A DNA stretch of 64,000 bases from Ilyomonas sp965247435 (GCA_965247435.1 OZ252019.1:992001-1056000), one strand, 5' to 3'. Positions 8,213-17,738 are shown, counted from the stretch's first letter. The notes: generated from the letters alone by a model not told the origin. Numbers and translations are program-made.

Positions 8213-10219
8213 ATGAAACATTTTTTTATTACTGCTTTTTTGCTGTTTATAACTGCCGCTTCCTTTTCACAGGTATTGCCCAACAAAATACCCATTGACC
8301 CGCAGCGGTGGTACCAGATAAACAATTGCTCCAATGGTCTGGATCAACTGTTTGATGGTTATTTATACGCTAATGCCAACACCGGCTATGGAAAAATGTT
8401 TAACAACTTTGATGCATACTATCCGTTGCTGGATGGAGAAGAAATGGTAATTGACAGCCTCCGGTTTTTCGACTGGCAAAGCACGATGGCCGATTATCCG
8501 GTAACGATTTCTGTAATTACCTCCGACTGGAGAAGAATTGAAATTGCAAAATTTACCGGTACGCAATACAACGTATGGGTTGGACCGCACGCGCAGCAAA
8601 ACCAGTATGCAGTAGATTCTGTCATTAAAGATGTACGATATATTATTTTAAATGCCTGGTACCAATACCCGGCAGAAATGGAGCTGTATGGCTCTTATAA
8701 AGCAGCGCCGGTAACGCCTGTTGTAAAAAAGCCGGTACAGCTAAAAGATTTTTTTGGCGTCAATGCATTTGAGTGGGACTTTATAAATGGTGCAACCGGC
8801 AGGCTGGATTCTGTAAAGGTAAATGCAATGCAGGGTTTCTCCGGCTTCCGGCATTATATGGACTGGGAAAAACTGGAATCGGTAGAAGGTAAATATACTT
8901 TCAACCCCGTACATAGCGGCGGCTGGAACTACGATACTATTTATGCTACCTGCAAAGCCTCCGGTATAGAAGTGCTGGCCGACCTGAAGACACAGCCTAA
9001 CTGGTTGCAGAATACATATCCTGCCAATCTGCGCAGTTCGGAGAACGTACCTGTACGCTACGGAAAAAGCTTTAGTGATCCCAACTCGTATATAGAACAG
9101 GCAAAAGTAGCATTTCAATATGCTGCCCGCTACGGCAACAATACAAAAGTAGATCCTGCATTGGTACATATAGACAGCTCGCAACGCTGGACCGGCGACC
9201 CAAAAAACAAAGTGAGAATAGGACTTGGCTATGTAAAATATCTGGAGTGCGATAATGAACGCGATAAATGGTGGAAAGGGCGCAACGGCTACCAGACCGG
9301 CCGCGAGTATGCAGCTAATCTATCTGCTTTTTACGATGGCAACAAAAATACGATGGGACCGGGTGTGGGTGTGAAAAATGCAGATACTTCTATGCAGGTG
9401 GTGATGTGTGGTATCGCCTCTGCAACGCCGGATTACGTAAAAGGGATGATTGACTGGTGTAAAGAGTTTCGGGGTTATAAGGCTGATGGTACCGTTAATT
9501 TTTGCTGGGATGTTATTAATTACCACTTTATAAGTAATGACTCCCGGACTTCGCAAAGTGGTTATCCTACAAGAGGGATGGCGCCGGAAGTTGGCAGTGC
9601 AGACAGTACGGCAAAAAGCTTTATGAATGCTGCACACCTTTTTGCCCGCGATATGCCGGTATGGATTACCGAAACCGGTTATGATGATACCACCAGCCCA
9701 TACCAGGCGATACCGATTGGCAATAAGTGTGGCTCGCGTACAAAGGCCGACTGGATTTTACGCACCTCGCTGCTGTATGCAAGAAAAGGCATCCAGAAAG
9801 TATTTTTTTACCAGCTTACCGATAACAGTCCCGGCAGCGTAGGCGAGTATGCTACCTGTGGCTTAATAGACCAGAGCCGCAACCGCAAGCCCGCCGGTAA
9901 TTTTATTTACCAGACGCTTAAAACATTCGGAGATTATACTTATAAAGCAACGTTGAGCTGTAACCCGGTAACCGTAGATCGTTATGAGCTTAACGGGATC
10001 AATATGTATGTAGTGATGGTGCCGGACGAAAAAGGAAGGACCGCTATATGTACCGTTGATGTTGGCGGAGCCGCAGGCGCTATCATTTACACCCCTACTG
10101 CTACCGGCAATACAATGGATATGCAGGCAGTGAGCGCAGTAAATGGTAAGATAACTTTAACCGCTACCGAAACGCCGGTATTTGTAGTGCCCTTATTAAA
10201 CAGTTATGTAAAGCTTTAA
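8213..10219 (+). CDS. Exported clan GH-A glycoside hydrolase with N-terminal discoidin-like region
   Basis: A 668-residue exported protein with signal peptide MKHFFITAFLLFITAASFSQ. Residues 30-165 look like a beta-sandwich carbohydrate-binding or discoidin-like domain. From about 175 (LKDFFGVNAFEWDF) a TIM barrel follows, resembling clan GH-A enzymes such as GH5/GH39. The putative acid/base is E349 in LECDNERDKWW, preceded by Asn as in the clan's N-E motif, and the putative nucleophile is E487 in VWITETGYDD. A short C-terminal beta domain follows. Exact family and substrate are not clear; a beta-linked polysaccharide or glycoside is inferred. No SusC/SusD or other CAZyme neighbours are present, so this is not a canonical polysaccharide-utilisation locus. 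Confidence 0.75.
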   Translation: MKHFFITAFLLFITAASFSQVLPNKIPIDPQRWYQINNCSNGLDQLFDGYLYANANTGYGKMFNNFDAYYPLLDGEEMVIDSLRFFDWQSTMADYPVTISVITSDWRRIEIAKFTGTQYNVWVGPHAQQNQYAVDSVIKDVRYIILNAWYQYPAEMELYGSYKAAPVTPVVKKPVQLKDFFGVNAFEWDFINGATGRLDSVKVNAMQGFSGFRHYMDWEKLESVEGKYTFNPVHSGGWNYDTIYATCKASGIEVLADLKTQPNWLQNTYPANLRSSENVPVRYGKSFSDPNSYIEQAKVAFQYAARYGNNTKVDPALVHIDSSQRWTGDPKNKVRIGLGYVKYLECDNERDKWWKGRNGYQTGREYAANLSAFYDGNKNTMGPGVGVKNADTSMQVVMCGIASATPDYVKGMIDWCKEFRGYKADGTVNFCWDVINYHFISNDSRTSQSGYPTRGMAPEVGSADSTAKSFMNAAHLFARDMPVWITETGYDDTTSPYQAIPIGNKCGSRTKADWILRTSLLYARKGIQKVFFYQLTDNSPGSVGEYATCGLIDQSRNRKPAGNFIYQTLKTFGDYTYKATLSCNPVTVDRYELNGINMYVVMVPDEKGRTAICTVDVGGAAGAIIYTPTATGNTMDMQAVSAVNGKITLTATETPVFVVPLLNSYVKL

Positions 10220-10232
10220 ATTAATCATAACA

Positions 10233-10280
10233 CATCAAACAAACAGCCGGAGCAGCAATGCTCCGGCTGTTTGTTTGATG
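10233..10280. terminator. Long hairpin between convergent genes
   Basis: Perfect 22-bp stem: the left arm 10233-10254 contains CAAACAGCCGGAGCA and the right arm 10259-10280 contains TGCTCCGGCTGTTTG, with the 4-nt loop GCAA. It lies between the glycosidase (+) and sppA (-) and probably terminates transcription from at least one side. Confidence 0.8.
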
Positions 10281-10354
10281 CTTATTGACGAATGAGCAAC
10301 TGGTAGGTGTAAATGACTATGCTGTAATGGATAACTTTATTTATAACAAATTGC

Positions 10355-12109
10355 TCATTCTATTACTGCGCTAAAAGGCAGCCTGGCCTGTGGTGCGCCC
10401 ATCAAAGCCTGCACACTTTTTAATTCTTTCATTAACAAATAAGGCTGTTTGCCAACCACTTCCTGTATTTTATCCTCCTGCATATTTTCTGTAGCGGTAT
10501 TGTCGAGTAATTGCTCCAGCAGGCCTTTGGGCTCCGGATATTCGCGGGTATAATAACTGCTGATCTTAGCCAGTTTGGCTGCGCTGGCAATTGCATTCTG
10601 TAAGGTGCCGATACGGTCAACAATGCCTACGGGTATTCCCCGCGCGCCTGTCCATACGCGGCCCTGCGCAATACTATCTACATAGCCGATATCTTTTTTA
10701 CGGCCGGCAGCTACGCGCTGCTTAAAAGTGTAATAAGTAGTGTCCACATTATTTTGCAAAAACTGTTGTTCTGCTGTGGTCAGCGGGCGGCTCACCGTCA
10801 TCATATCCGCATAGGTCGCCGTCTTTACTCCATCGAAAGTAACGCCTAATTTATCCTTGAAGAAAGACTGCAGATTCGGGATCATAGTAAATACACCGAT
10901 AGAGCCGGTGATCGTGCCGGCATCTGCAAATATGCTGTCGGCGCCGCACGAAATATAATAACCACCGGAAGCAGCATAATCGCCCATACTTACCACGACC
11001 GGCTTTACCCGGCGGGCAATACTAATTTCGTTGGCTATCACATCGCTTGCCAGTGCACTGCCACCCGGCGAGTTTACACGCAGCACAATGGCCTTCACAT
11101 CGTCATTCAACCGCAGCTTGCGGATCAGCTCCCGGTATTCCTCGCTGCCTATTTGCCCCCGTTGCCCTTTCCCATCCACAATGTCTCCGTCGGCATACAC
11201 GATTGCTATCCTGCTGCCCGAAGTGCCTTTGTAATCTGCCGCTTCGGCGTACGTACTCAGTGTAATAAAATTAATGTCTTCCTTAGCACCCCGGTACAGT
11301 CGTTGGAGCAATTCTGCCTTTATATCATTATCGTACTTCAGCCCGTCCACAAGGCGGTAGCGCAATGCGTCATTTGCCGTTTGTACAGCGCCGGTGTTGG
11401 CAAGCCCATGCAGTTGCGCGGTATCAATATGGCGGCTGTTGCTTACCTGCTGCAGCAATTGGTTGTATAGGTCGCTCAGCCATACATCTGTCTGCAGGCG
11501 ATTGGGGTCTGTCATTTGCGTAGCGCGGAAAGGCTCGGTCGCGCTTTTAAATTTACCGGCATAAAATATTTGTGGCTGGATCTCCAGCCTATCCAGCATG
11601 TTTTTTACAAAATAAAGACTGCTGGCATAGCCATTCCATTCTAGTCCGCCGGCCGGGTTGCAATAAACTTTGTCCGCCGCCGCTGCAATGTAATAGGCAC
11701 GTTCACTCATCATTTCGCCGTAGGCAAGTACAAATTTATTGCTTTGCTTAAAGTCTTCTACCGCACGCAGCAACTCTTCGCTTGCTGCAAGGCCGTTGTT
11801 GTTGCTGCCGGCTTTTATGTATAACCCTTTGATGGAAGAATCGAGCTTTGCATAATGCAGCATCCGCACTACATCGTGCAGGCCGGGCGTGTAAGATGCT
11901 TTACCTGCAAATGAGTTGATGGGATTATTTTGCCCCTGCTCGCTAAAGGCAGTGCTGAGATCAAGTACCAGCACACCCTTGCTGCCCAATTCCGGTTTGG
12001 AAGGCTGCACCGCGCTGCCAATAATCCAAACGGTAATAACGACTGCCAGCACACAAAAGATAATCAATGCCAGCAGCGAGGCAAAGAATATTTTAAAAAA
12101 CGACTTCAT
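10355..12109 (-). CDS. sppA: Signal peptide peptidase SppA, 67K type
   Basis: A 584-residue membrane-anchored serine protease that degrades cleaved signal peptides. One N-terminal transmembrane helix (FFASLLALIIFCVLAVVITV) precedes two tandem SppA/ClpP-like domains. The catalytic dyad is split between the domains as in Escherichia coli SppA: the Lys is K188 in GKFKSATEPFR and the Ser is S381 in DYAASGGYYIS. The oxyanion region VNSPGGSALASD is present. Length fits the long 67K type. The start is only 18 bp from the divergent folK start, so promoters must overlap coding sequence or each other. Confidence 0.93.
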   Translation of the reverse strand: MKSFFKIFFASLLALIIFCVLAVVITVWIIGSAVQPSKPELGSKGVLVLDLSTAFSEQGQNNPINSFAGKASYTPGLHDVVRMLHYAKLDSSIKGLYIKAGSNNNGLAASEELLRAVEDFKQSNKFVLAYGEMMSERAYYIAAAADKVYCNPAGGLEWNGYASSLYFVKNMLDRLEIQPQIFYAGKFKSATEPFRATQMTDPNRLQTDVWLSDLYNQLLQQVSNSRHIDTAQLHGLANTGAVQTANDALRYRLVDGLKYDNDIKAELLQRLYRGAKEDINFITLSTYAEAADYKGTSGSRIAIVYADGDIVDGKGQRGQIGSEEYRELIRKLRLNDDVKAIVLRVNSPGGSALASDVIANEISIARRVKPVVVSMGDYAASGGYYISCGADSIFADAGTITGSIGVFTMIPNLQSFFKDKLGVTFDGVKTATYADMMTVSRPLTTAEQQFLQNNVDTTYYTFKQRVAAGRKKDIGYVDSIAQGRVWTGARGIPVGIVDRIGTLQNAIASAAKLAKISSYYTREYPEPKGLLEQLLDNTATENMQEDKIQEVVGKQPYLLMKELKSVQALMGAPQARLPFSAVIE

Positions 12110-12127
12110 ACGTAGATATTTGAAATT

Positions 12128-12613
12128 ATGAACACAGCATATTTACTGGCCGGCAGTAATATAGGCAACAAAATTGCCTACCTGCTTCAGGCAGCAAAAT
12201 TAATAGAACAACAGTGTGGAAGTATCATTGCAAAATCACCTGTATATGAAACGGCCGCATGGGGTATTACTAACCAGCCATCATTCTATAACCAGGCTTT
12301 TGCATTACAAACAAATTTACCGCCAGATATGCTGATGCAGGCACTGCTGCATATAGAGGCAACCATTGGCCGGCAACGCACTATTAAAATGGGCCCGCGC
12401 ATTATTGACCTTGATATTTTGCTGATTGATAACCTGATACTGCAAACCGATTTGCTGACAGTACCGCATCCGCACCTGGCAGAGAGGCGCTTTGCATTAA
12501 CGCCGTTAGCAGAAATAGCCCCGGCGCTGGTACACCCTGTAATGCGAAAAACTATACAAACATTACTGATGGAATGCGCGGATGAGCTGCCGGTGAGGCG
12601 TCTGATTATCTAA
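12128..12613 (+). CDS. folK: FolK, 6-hydroxymethyl-7,8-dihydropterin pyrophosphokinase
   Basis: A 161-residue enzyme that transfers pyrophosphate from ATP to 6-hydroxymethyl-7,8-dihydropterin in folate synthesis. It opens with AYLLAGSNIGNKIAYLLQA; the family signature GPRIIDLDILLID lies near residue 92, and PHPHLAERRFALTPLAEIAP near 115. Full length for the family. It is divergent from sppA with an 18-bp gap. Confidence 0.93.
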   Translation: MNTAYLLAGSNIGNKIAYLLQAAKLIEQQCGSIIAKSPVYETAAWGITNQPSFYNQAFALQTNLPPDMLMQALLHIEATIGRQRTIKMGPRIIDLDILLIDNLILQTDLLTVPHPHLAERRFALTPLAEIAPALVHPVMRKTIQTLLMECADELPVRRLII

Positions 12614-12740
12614 TGCAAAACAGTAATAGCTTAATGACGAAAGCTGTTTTCTTTTTTCAATTATTGCCAACGGTTTACAAAAATATTTTTATGATTCTTA
12701 ATATTAGCTATTGCCCCAAAACAAGCTTCCTGGTGTCCAA

Positions 12741-13457
12741 TCAGAACAAGTCAAAATTCGCTGTTACAGGAACGTGGTCACTGTATTTGCCCCACTTATC
12801 ATAATCTCCTATTTCAACTGATGTTAACTGTTGAAGCATATCTTTGGAAACAAAACAGTAATCGAGATGATAAGGTTTGTTTTTATGGCGATATAAATAA
12901 AAGGTTGGATGTTGCTCTTTGCCTTGTTCCTGATCAAAATAAGTATGATAAACACTGTAAATACCTTTCTCCTGTAAACGTTGCACCACAGCAGAATGAT
13001 TCCCTTCCCGCCGTGGCTTGTCCCAGATTGTATTACTATTGAAGTCTCCAATTAAAACCGTTCTGGTATTTGTTATTATGGTATCGTAATGCTGAATAGC
13101 TTTCCAGACCTGGGTTATATATTGCCCGGCACGATCTTTTGGATTGTTTGCCCAGATAGCAAAAAGCGTAAAGTCGAAACATCCGCCTGTAACGGCAAGC
13201 GGAATGACCATGACAAAATCTTCGTTATAAATTTCTAAAACTTTAAATCTGAAATGGCTATAAGAAAATATTCCAAGTCCTTTATTTTGATTGTACCCAA
13301 ACCATTTACTATCTGTTGGCCGCTGTAAATCTTCTTTAAGGGTAAATTTATCAGGATGCTCGCATTCGGGAATGATTAAAATGTCTGGTTGGTCGGTCAA
13401 AATAATGCCCGTTTTTTTTCTGAAAGCCATATTGCAGTTCCAGGTAATTATCTTCAT
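12741..13457 (-). CDS. Endonuclease/exonuclease/phosphatase (EEP) family protein
   Basis: A 238-residue cytoplasmic EEP-superfamily hydrolase, Mg-dependent, acting on a phosphodiester or phosphomonoester. The landmarks are ITWNCNMAFRKKTG at the N-terminus, the metal-binding Glu in DILIIPECEHPD, the GDFNSN motif near residue 137 and the C-terminal YSDHVPVTANF with the catalytic Asp-His. No signal peptide is present. The substrate is unknown. The gene and its flanks are richer in A+T than folK and the kinase around it, and it is transcribed against both. Confidence 0.82.
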   Translation of the reverse strand: MKIITWNCNMAFRKKTGIILTDQPDILIIPECEHPDKFTLKEDLQRPTDSKWFGYNQNKGLGIFSYSHFRFKVLEIYNEDFVMVIPLAVTGGCFDFTLFAIWANNPKDRAGQYITQVWKAIQHYDTIITNTRTVLIGDFNSNTIWDKPRREGNHSAVVQRLQEKGIYSVYHTYFDQEQGKEQHPTFYLYRHKNKPYHLDYCFVSKDMLQQLTSVEIGDYDKWGKYSDHVPVTANFDLF

Positions 13458-13479
13458 GGTTACAGGGATTACTGATCTT

Positions 13480-13487
13480 CAAAAATA
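13480..13487 (-). promoter_or_regulatory. Candidate -7 promoter element of the EEP gene
   Basis: Reads TATTTTTG on the minus strand, an exact TAnnTTTG match 22 nt upstream of the EEP start codon. Confidence 0.45.
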
Positions 13488-13652
13488 TATAAGAAATCAG
13501 GCAGATAAATTTTAGATAATACACTTTACTGTTTCCTCTTTTAGCAACTAAAGTGATTAAGGGTATCTCCGCTATAATCAAATGTTGAAAAGGAAATGTA
13601 TAATTATGAAAATCTCTGTTCATTTCTATACGCCACAAACCCTAAAAGCAGC

Positions 13653-13660
13653 TACTTTTG
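13653..13660 (+). promoter_or_regulatory. Candidate -7 promoter element (TACTTTTG) of the deoxynucleoside kinase
   Basis: Exact TAnnTTTG match, 10 nt before the ATG at 13671, implying a very short leader. Confidence 0.5.
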
Positions 13661-13670
13661 AGGCTTTTGC

Positions 13671-14303
13671 ATGCAATACCATTTTATAACCATTGAAGGA
13701 AACATCGGCGCCGGTAAAACTACACTTGCGCACCTGCTGGCCAGGCAACTGAATGCCCGGCTGATACTGGAAGAATTTGCCGATAATCCTTTCCTGCCAA
13801 AGTTTTACGAAAACCCGAAGCTGTATGCATTTCCGCTGGAATTGTTTTTTATGGCCGAGCGGTTTAAGCAGCAAAAGGATAATTTGTTTACCACCGATCT
13901 TTTCCAGAGCACTACCGTAGCCGATTACCTGTTTACTAAATGCCTGCTTTTTGCCAAAGTAAACCTGCCGGATGAAGAGTTTAAGTTGTATCATAAACTG
14001 TTCGACATTATGCTGCAGCAACTCATCTTTCCCGACCTGCTCATTTACCTGCACAGCCCGGTAAAAAAGCTGCAGGCCAACATTAAACGGCGCAACCGTA
14101 CGTACGAACAGCAAATACCCGATGGCTATCTTTTAAATATCCAGGAAACCTATATGAGCTATATCCGCCAGCACCAGATTAAAACCATTTTTGTAGATGC
14201 ATCAAATGCAGATTTTTTAAGTAACCCGGCGCACCTACAGGCTATACTGGATGTGCTGCGCAAAGGCTTTGAAGAGGAGCAGTATTACCTTTCTTTCGGT
14301 TAA
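13671..14303 (+). CDS. Deoxynucleoside kinase (deoxyadenosine/deoxyguanosine kinase type)
   Basis: A 210-residue P-loop kinase that phosphorylates deoxynucleosides for nucleotide salvage. The P-loop GNIGAGKTT occupies residues 10-18, the LEEFADNPFLPKFYENP segment carries the substrate-binding Glu, and FFMAERFKQQKD follows. IKRRNRTYEQQIP near residue 145 matches the arginine-rich lid. Length and motifs fit the bacterial dAK/dGK group. The base specificity cannot be decided from sequence alone. Confidence 0.9.
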   Translation: MQYHFITIEGNIGAGKTTLAHLLARQLNARLILEEFADNPFLPKFYENPKLYAFPLELFFMAERFKQQKDNLFTTDLFQSTTVADYLFTKCLLFAKVNLPDEEFKLYHKLFDIMLQQLIFPDLLIYLHSPVKKLQANIKRRNRTYEQQIPDGYLLNIQETYMSYIRQHQIKTIFVDASNADFLSNPAHLQAILDVLRKGFEEEQYYLSFG

Positions 14304-14373
14304 AAACAGCCGGATATTTTTTTATTAAAAGGTTAGAACTATTCAATCTCATTTATTCCATATTTAAAACCTG

Positions 14374-15618
14374 ATGGCCGAAGCAGTAACAAAATATAAT
14401 CCGTTTGCGTCCGTAAGCATTCCTGAGTACCGCAACCTGCTGCTGGGCAGGTTTCTTTTTACCATGGGCCTGCGTATGCTTACTACCGTGCTGGGCTGGT
14501 GGGTGTATAATCTTACCAACAACCCGCTCGCCATTGGCTTGATAGGATTGTCGGAAGTGATACCTGCCGTGAGCCTGGCTCTGTACGCCGGGCATAAGAT
14601 TGACATCAGCGAAAAGCGCAGGCTCATGCTTATCTGTGTTTTTTTATACACGGTAGCAGTGGGCATTTTGTATATCCTTTCTACCAAAAACACAGCGCAG
14701 CATTTAAGCAATCACAGTATTGCAGGTTGTATTTATATAGTTGTATTTTTTAGCGGTATCGTCCGCTCGTTCAGCGGGCCAACCTTTAGCGTAATGGTTG
14801 CCAATATTGTATCGAAAGATTTACTGCAGAATGCCACTACCTGGAATCAGGGCACGTACATGTCGGCATCAGTAACCGGCCACGCGGTGGGCGGCTTTCT
14901 GATTGCTGGTTTCGGCATCACCGGCACGCTGGCTGTTATCATCGTTTTGCTTATTACCGCTTTCCTTTTTTTATTCCGGCTGAAGAAAAAACCTGCGTTT
15001 ATATCGGGTGAAAAGCGCACTTGGGAAAGTGTAAAGGAAGGACTGGCTTTCGTGTTTAAAACCAAGCAATTGCTGGGCGCTATTTCGCTCGATTTGTTTG
15101 CGGTACTATTCGGCGGCGCTGTAGCTATGGTGCCGGTATATGCGCGCGATATTTTAAAGGTAGGGCCGCAGGGTTTCGGCTTTTTAAACGGCGCTTCCGA
15201 TATGGGCGCGATCCTGATTGTTATTATGCTTACGCTCGTTCCGCTCAGGCGCAGGCAGGGCTATAAATTGATGTTTGCGGTGGCAGGCTTCGGTATCTGT
15301 GTAATCATCTTCGGCTTATCCAAATTATTTTGGATTTCCTTTACCGCTTTGCTTATCAGCGGCATGCTCGATGGCATCAGCGTAGTGGTGCGGGGCACGG
15401 TGGCGCAGTTAGTAACGCCTGATGCCATGCGCGGGCGGGTAATGAGCGTTAGCTCTATGTTTATTAACAGCAGCAACGAATTAGGCCAGTTTGAAAGCGG
15501 GGTTATGTCGAAGCTCATGGGCGTTGTGCCTTCGGTGGTGTTTGGCGGCTGCATGACGTTGATTGTCGTAGCCATTACCTGGTTTAAAGCGCCAAGCCTT
15601 AGAAAAATGGAATATTGA
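14374..15618 (+). CDS. MFS transporter (EntS-like)
   Basis: A 414-residue major facilitator superfamily exporter with about 12 predicted transmembrane helices. The loop GHKIDISEKRRLML between helices 2 and 3 is the MFS signature region (degenerate GxxxDxxxRR form). SGPTFSVMVANIV and the later TPDAMRGRVMSVSSMFINSS motif are typical of the EntS/MFS_3 branch that exports siderophores and small molecules. No siderophore genes are nearby, so the substrate is unknown. It lies 70 nt after the kinase on the same strand. Confidence 0.88.
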   Translation: MAEAVTKYNPFASVSIPEYRNLLLGRFLFTMGLRMLTTVLGWWVYNLTNNPLAIGLIGLSEVIPAVSLALYAGHKIDISEKRRLMLICVFLYTVAVGILYILSTKNTAQHLSNHSIAGCIYIVVFFSGIVRSFSGPTFSVMVANIVSKDLLQNATTWNQGTYMSASVTGHAVGGFLIAGFGITGTLAVIIVLLITAFLFLFRLKKKPAFISGEKRTWESVKEGLAFVFKTKQLLGAISLDLFAVLFGGAVAMVPVYARDILKVGPQGFGFLNGASDMGAILIVIMLTLVPLRRRQGYKLMFAVAGFGICVIIFGLSKLFWISFTALLISGMLDGISVVVRGTVAQLVTPDAMRGRVMSVSSMFINSSNELGQFESGVMSKLMGVVPSVVFGGCMTLIVVAITWFKAPSLRKMEY

Positions 15619-15839
15619 AGAAATTTAAAGTTCAAGGTTATAAGTGGAAAGTTTATGATTTTAACCTGTAATCCTGATTCTATAAGCCGCCTAACCTGCA
15701 AACCCGTGCGCTTACAGGCACGCAAACGCATTAACGCTAAACATTAATCCCGGTAAACACACCTTCACTCAACTATTTTTACAATACTTATTTTCTTAAT
15801 ACAGAAAACAATATTTTCGCTTTCTTAAAACTAATTTTT

Positions 15840-17555
15840 ATGATGAAAATAGGCCTCCGCTCAGGCGCATTCCTGATGGTGATTGTGCTGCTTGCTTCCT
15901 GTTCACGGTCGGTACCCAGTCAAACCAAATACATCCCGAAAGATGCGAGCGCCGTATTCAGTATCAATCCAAAAAATATTTTTGAGAAGCTGGATAATAA
16001 CCATGTTAACCTGGATTCTATCATGAAAGCTGCGACCGCCGCAGATACGGCTATGCGGTGGACGATGGACGATATTAAGAACTCCGGTATTGATCTTACC
16101 ACCGATGTGTATTTCTTTGTACAGCAGGCTGGCTCCATCATGAGCGGTCAGAATACCGTTATTGGCTTTACAGGTGCTATGCACAGCACTTCCGATTTCG
16201 AAGCGTTTATAAAAAGAAAAATGCCCGCGGCGCAAATTAAAAAAGAAAACAGTTATTCCTACGCTGCGCTCAAAGATGGCTTCGTGGCCGGCTGGAACGA
16301 TGATGTGGCGTTAATAGCCAAAGCAAGTACTTATAACATGCAGGGCGGCGGTAGTGCAACTGCCGATGAATCCGGTGCTTCGCAAAAGGCGCTTACTACT
16401 TACTTTACGCAAAAAGAAGATGCTTCCATTGCATCGGTGGATGCTTTTAAAGATGGCGCTAAAGAGAAAGCAGATATGCTGCTTTTCTCCAGTTCCAACA
16501 GTGCTATGGCTTCTATACCGATGCTTGGGATGAGCAAAGCGTCGGACCTGCTGAAAGACCTGTACAGCGTGAGCACTTTTAATTTTGAGGACGGCAAAGT
16601 GATAATGGACTCTAAGTCGTACACCAACAAAATGCTGGCGGATACGCTTAAAGATTATGCAGGTCCCAAAGTGGATATGGACATGGTTGACAAATATCCG
16701 GGTGCAGTTAATGGTTTTGCTGCATTCTCTTTTAATCCCAAACTTATTACTGCTATCTTAAATATTGCCGGCGTTACTGCTACTGCCAACCAGGGCTTGC
16801 AATCGCTTGGCTTTACAATAGATGATGTAACAAAGGCTTTTAAAGGCGATTTCGCGGTAATCGTTTCCAACTTCGGCATGGAAGAAAAAGCCAGCCCGGA
16901 GATGCCGGAATATAAGTACAAGCAGCCGGTGGCTAAAGTGCTGGTAAACGCCGCTATCGGCGATAAAGCGTCATACGATAAAATTGTAAAAGCACTGGCC
17001 TCCAAAGATATTATGGTGTTAAAAGACGGCCAGTATATTTTAAAAGAAATGGCGGAAGGCAAAGCCGACGGATTTGTAATGAGTACGGATGCTAAAAACC
17101 TGATTGTAGCTTCGGATGCGGCTTTAATGCAGCAGTATAAAGGAGGCACCGGCAAAATTACGCTGCCCTCCGGTGTTGCGGATAAGACAAAAGGCAATGC
17201 AGTGGCTTTTTATGCAGATATTGCTTCTATACTTAATGCCGTGCCGCCCGACACCACCGATCAAAGTATGATGAACGCTGCAAAGCAGACTTTTAAAGAT
17301 GCGATATTAAGCAGTGAAAACATCAGCGGCAATACAATTAAAGGGCACCTGGAAGTGCGGCTGGTAAATGAAAAAGAAAACAGTTTGGCCACCCTTACCC
17401 GCTATTTTGGAACGGTTGCCAATACAATGGATAAGATGAAGGAAGCGGCAGGTATGGACGATGGCGCAATGTCGCCGCCGGTGAGCGATGATTCTACTAT
17501 GTCTGCAGACACTGCTGCCTTGGCTGCACCAAATATGGAACCTGCTAAAAAGTAA
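15840..17555 (+). CDS. DUF4836 family lipoprotein
   Basis: A 571-residue lipoprotein of the Bacteroidota-specific DUF4836 family, function unknown. The N-terminus has a lipobox, LLASCSRS, with the lipidated Cys at about residue 21. IPKDASAVFSINPKNIFEKL directly after it is the usual family opening, and repeated blocks of similar fold follow. The C-terminal 40 residues are rich in Asp, Ser, Ala and Met (DDGAMSPPVSDDSTMSADTA) and look disordered. ATGATG gives two adjacent starts; the first is used here. A palindromic repeat follows at 17579-17607. Confidence 0.85.
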   Translation: MMKIGLRSGAFLMVIVLLASCSRSVPSQTKYIPKDASAVFSINPKNIFEKLDNNHVNLDSIMKAATAADTAMRWTMDDIKNSGIDLTTDVYFFVQQAGSIMSGQNTVIGFTGAMHSTSDFEAFIKRKMPAAQIKKENSYSYAALKDGFVAGWNDDVALIAKASTYNMQGGGSATADESGASQKALTTYFTQKEDASIASVDAFKDGAKEKADMLLFSSSNSAMASIPMLGMSKASDLLKDLYSVSTFNFEDGKVIMDSKSYTNKMLADTLKDYAGPKVDMDMVDKYPGAVNGFAAFSFNPKLITAILNIAGVTATANQGLQSLGFTIDDVTKAFKGDFAVIVSNFGMEEKASPEMPEYKYKQPVAKVLVNAAIGDKASYDKIVKALASKDIMVLKDGQYILKEMAEGKADGFVMSTDAKNLIVASDAALMQQYKGGTGKITLPSGVADKTKGNAVAFYADIASILNAVPPDTTDQSMMNAAKQTFKDAILSSENISGNTIKGHLEVRLVNEKENSLATLTRYFGTVANTMDKMKEAAGMDDGAMSPPVSDDSTMSADTAALAAPNMEPAKK

Positions 17556-17578
17556 AACAAATACATGCTTATTTTTAA

Positions 17579-17607
17579 CGCTGACAGGGTTCTACACCCT
17601 GTCAGCG
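17579..17607. repeat. Dispersed palindromic repeat, copy 2
   Basis: Arms CGCTGACAGGG (17579-17589) and CCCTGTCAGCG (17597-17607) around a 7-nt loop. It closely matches the copy at 2418-2444. It sits between the DUF4836 gene and what was, before the IS insertion, the end of the convergent eutC gene, so it may also work as a bidirectional terminator. Confidence 0.75.
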
Positions 17608-17626
17608 TTTTTATTTTGCTCCTACG

Positions 17627-17633
17627 TTTTGTT
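17627..17633. repeat. Probable target-site duplication, left copy (TTTTGTT)
   Basis: Seven bases directly outside the left inverted repeat of the insertion sequence. They match 6 of 7 with TTTTATT at 18916-18922 directly outside the right inverted repeat. Confidence 0.5.
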
Positions 17634-17661
17634 ATGGTATAATACTGAAAAATAGTTGGTA
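17634..17661. repeat. Left terminal inverted repeat of the IS
   Basis: 28 bp: ATGGTA, TAA, then TACTGAAAAATAGTTGGTA. The last 19 bp match the complement of the right end without a mismatch. Confidence 0.85.
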
Positions 17662-17702
17662 AAATTCCTTGTAACTCAGTGCAGCAAAGGGTTTGAGAGA
17701 AG

Positions 17703-17726
17703 TTATGTGAAAGCGCTTTCACATAA
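17703..17726. promoter_or_regulatory. Perfect 24-bp palindrome followed by a T-run, upstream of the transposase
   Basis: Each half reads TTATGTGAAAGC outward to centre. It is followed within 2 nt by T7 (17728-17734), so as RNA it resembles a Rho-independent terminator, and it ends 12 nt before the transposase ATG. It could block read-through transcription into the transposase gene, as stem-loops at IS ends do. The core TGAAAGCGCTTTCA also resembles a LacI-family operator. Confidence 0.6.
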
Positions 17727-17738
17727 GTTTTTTTGTAA

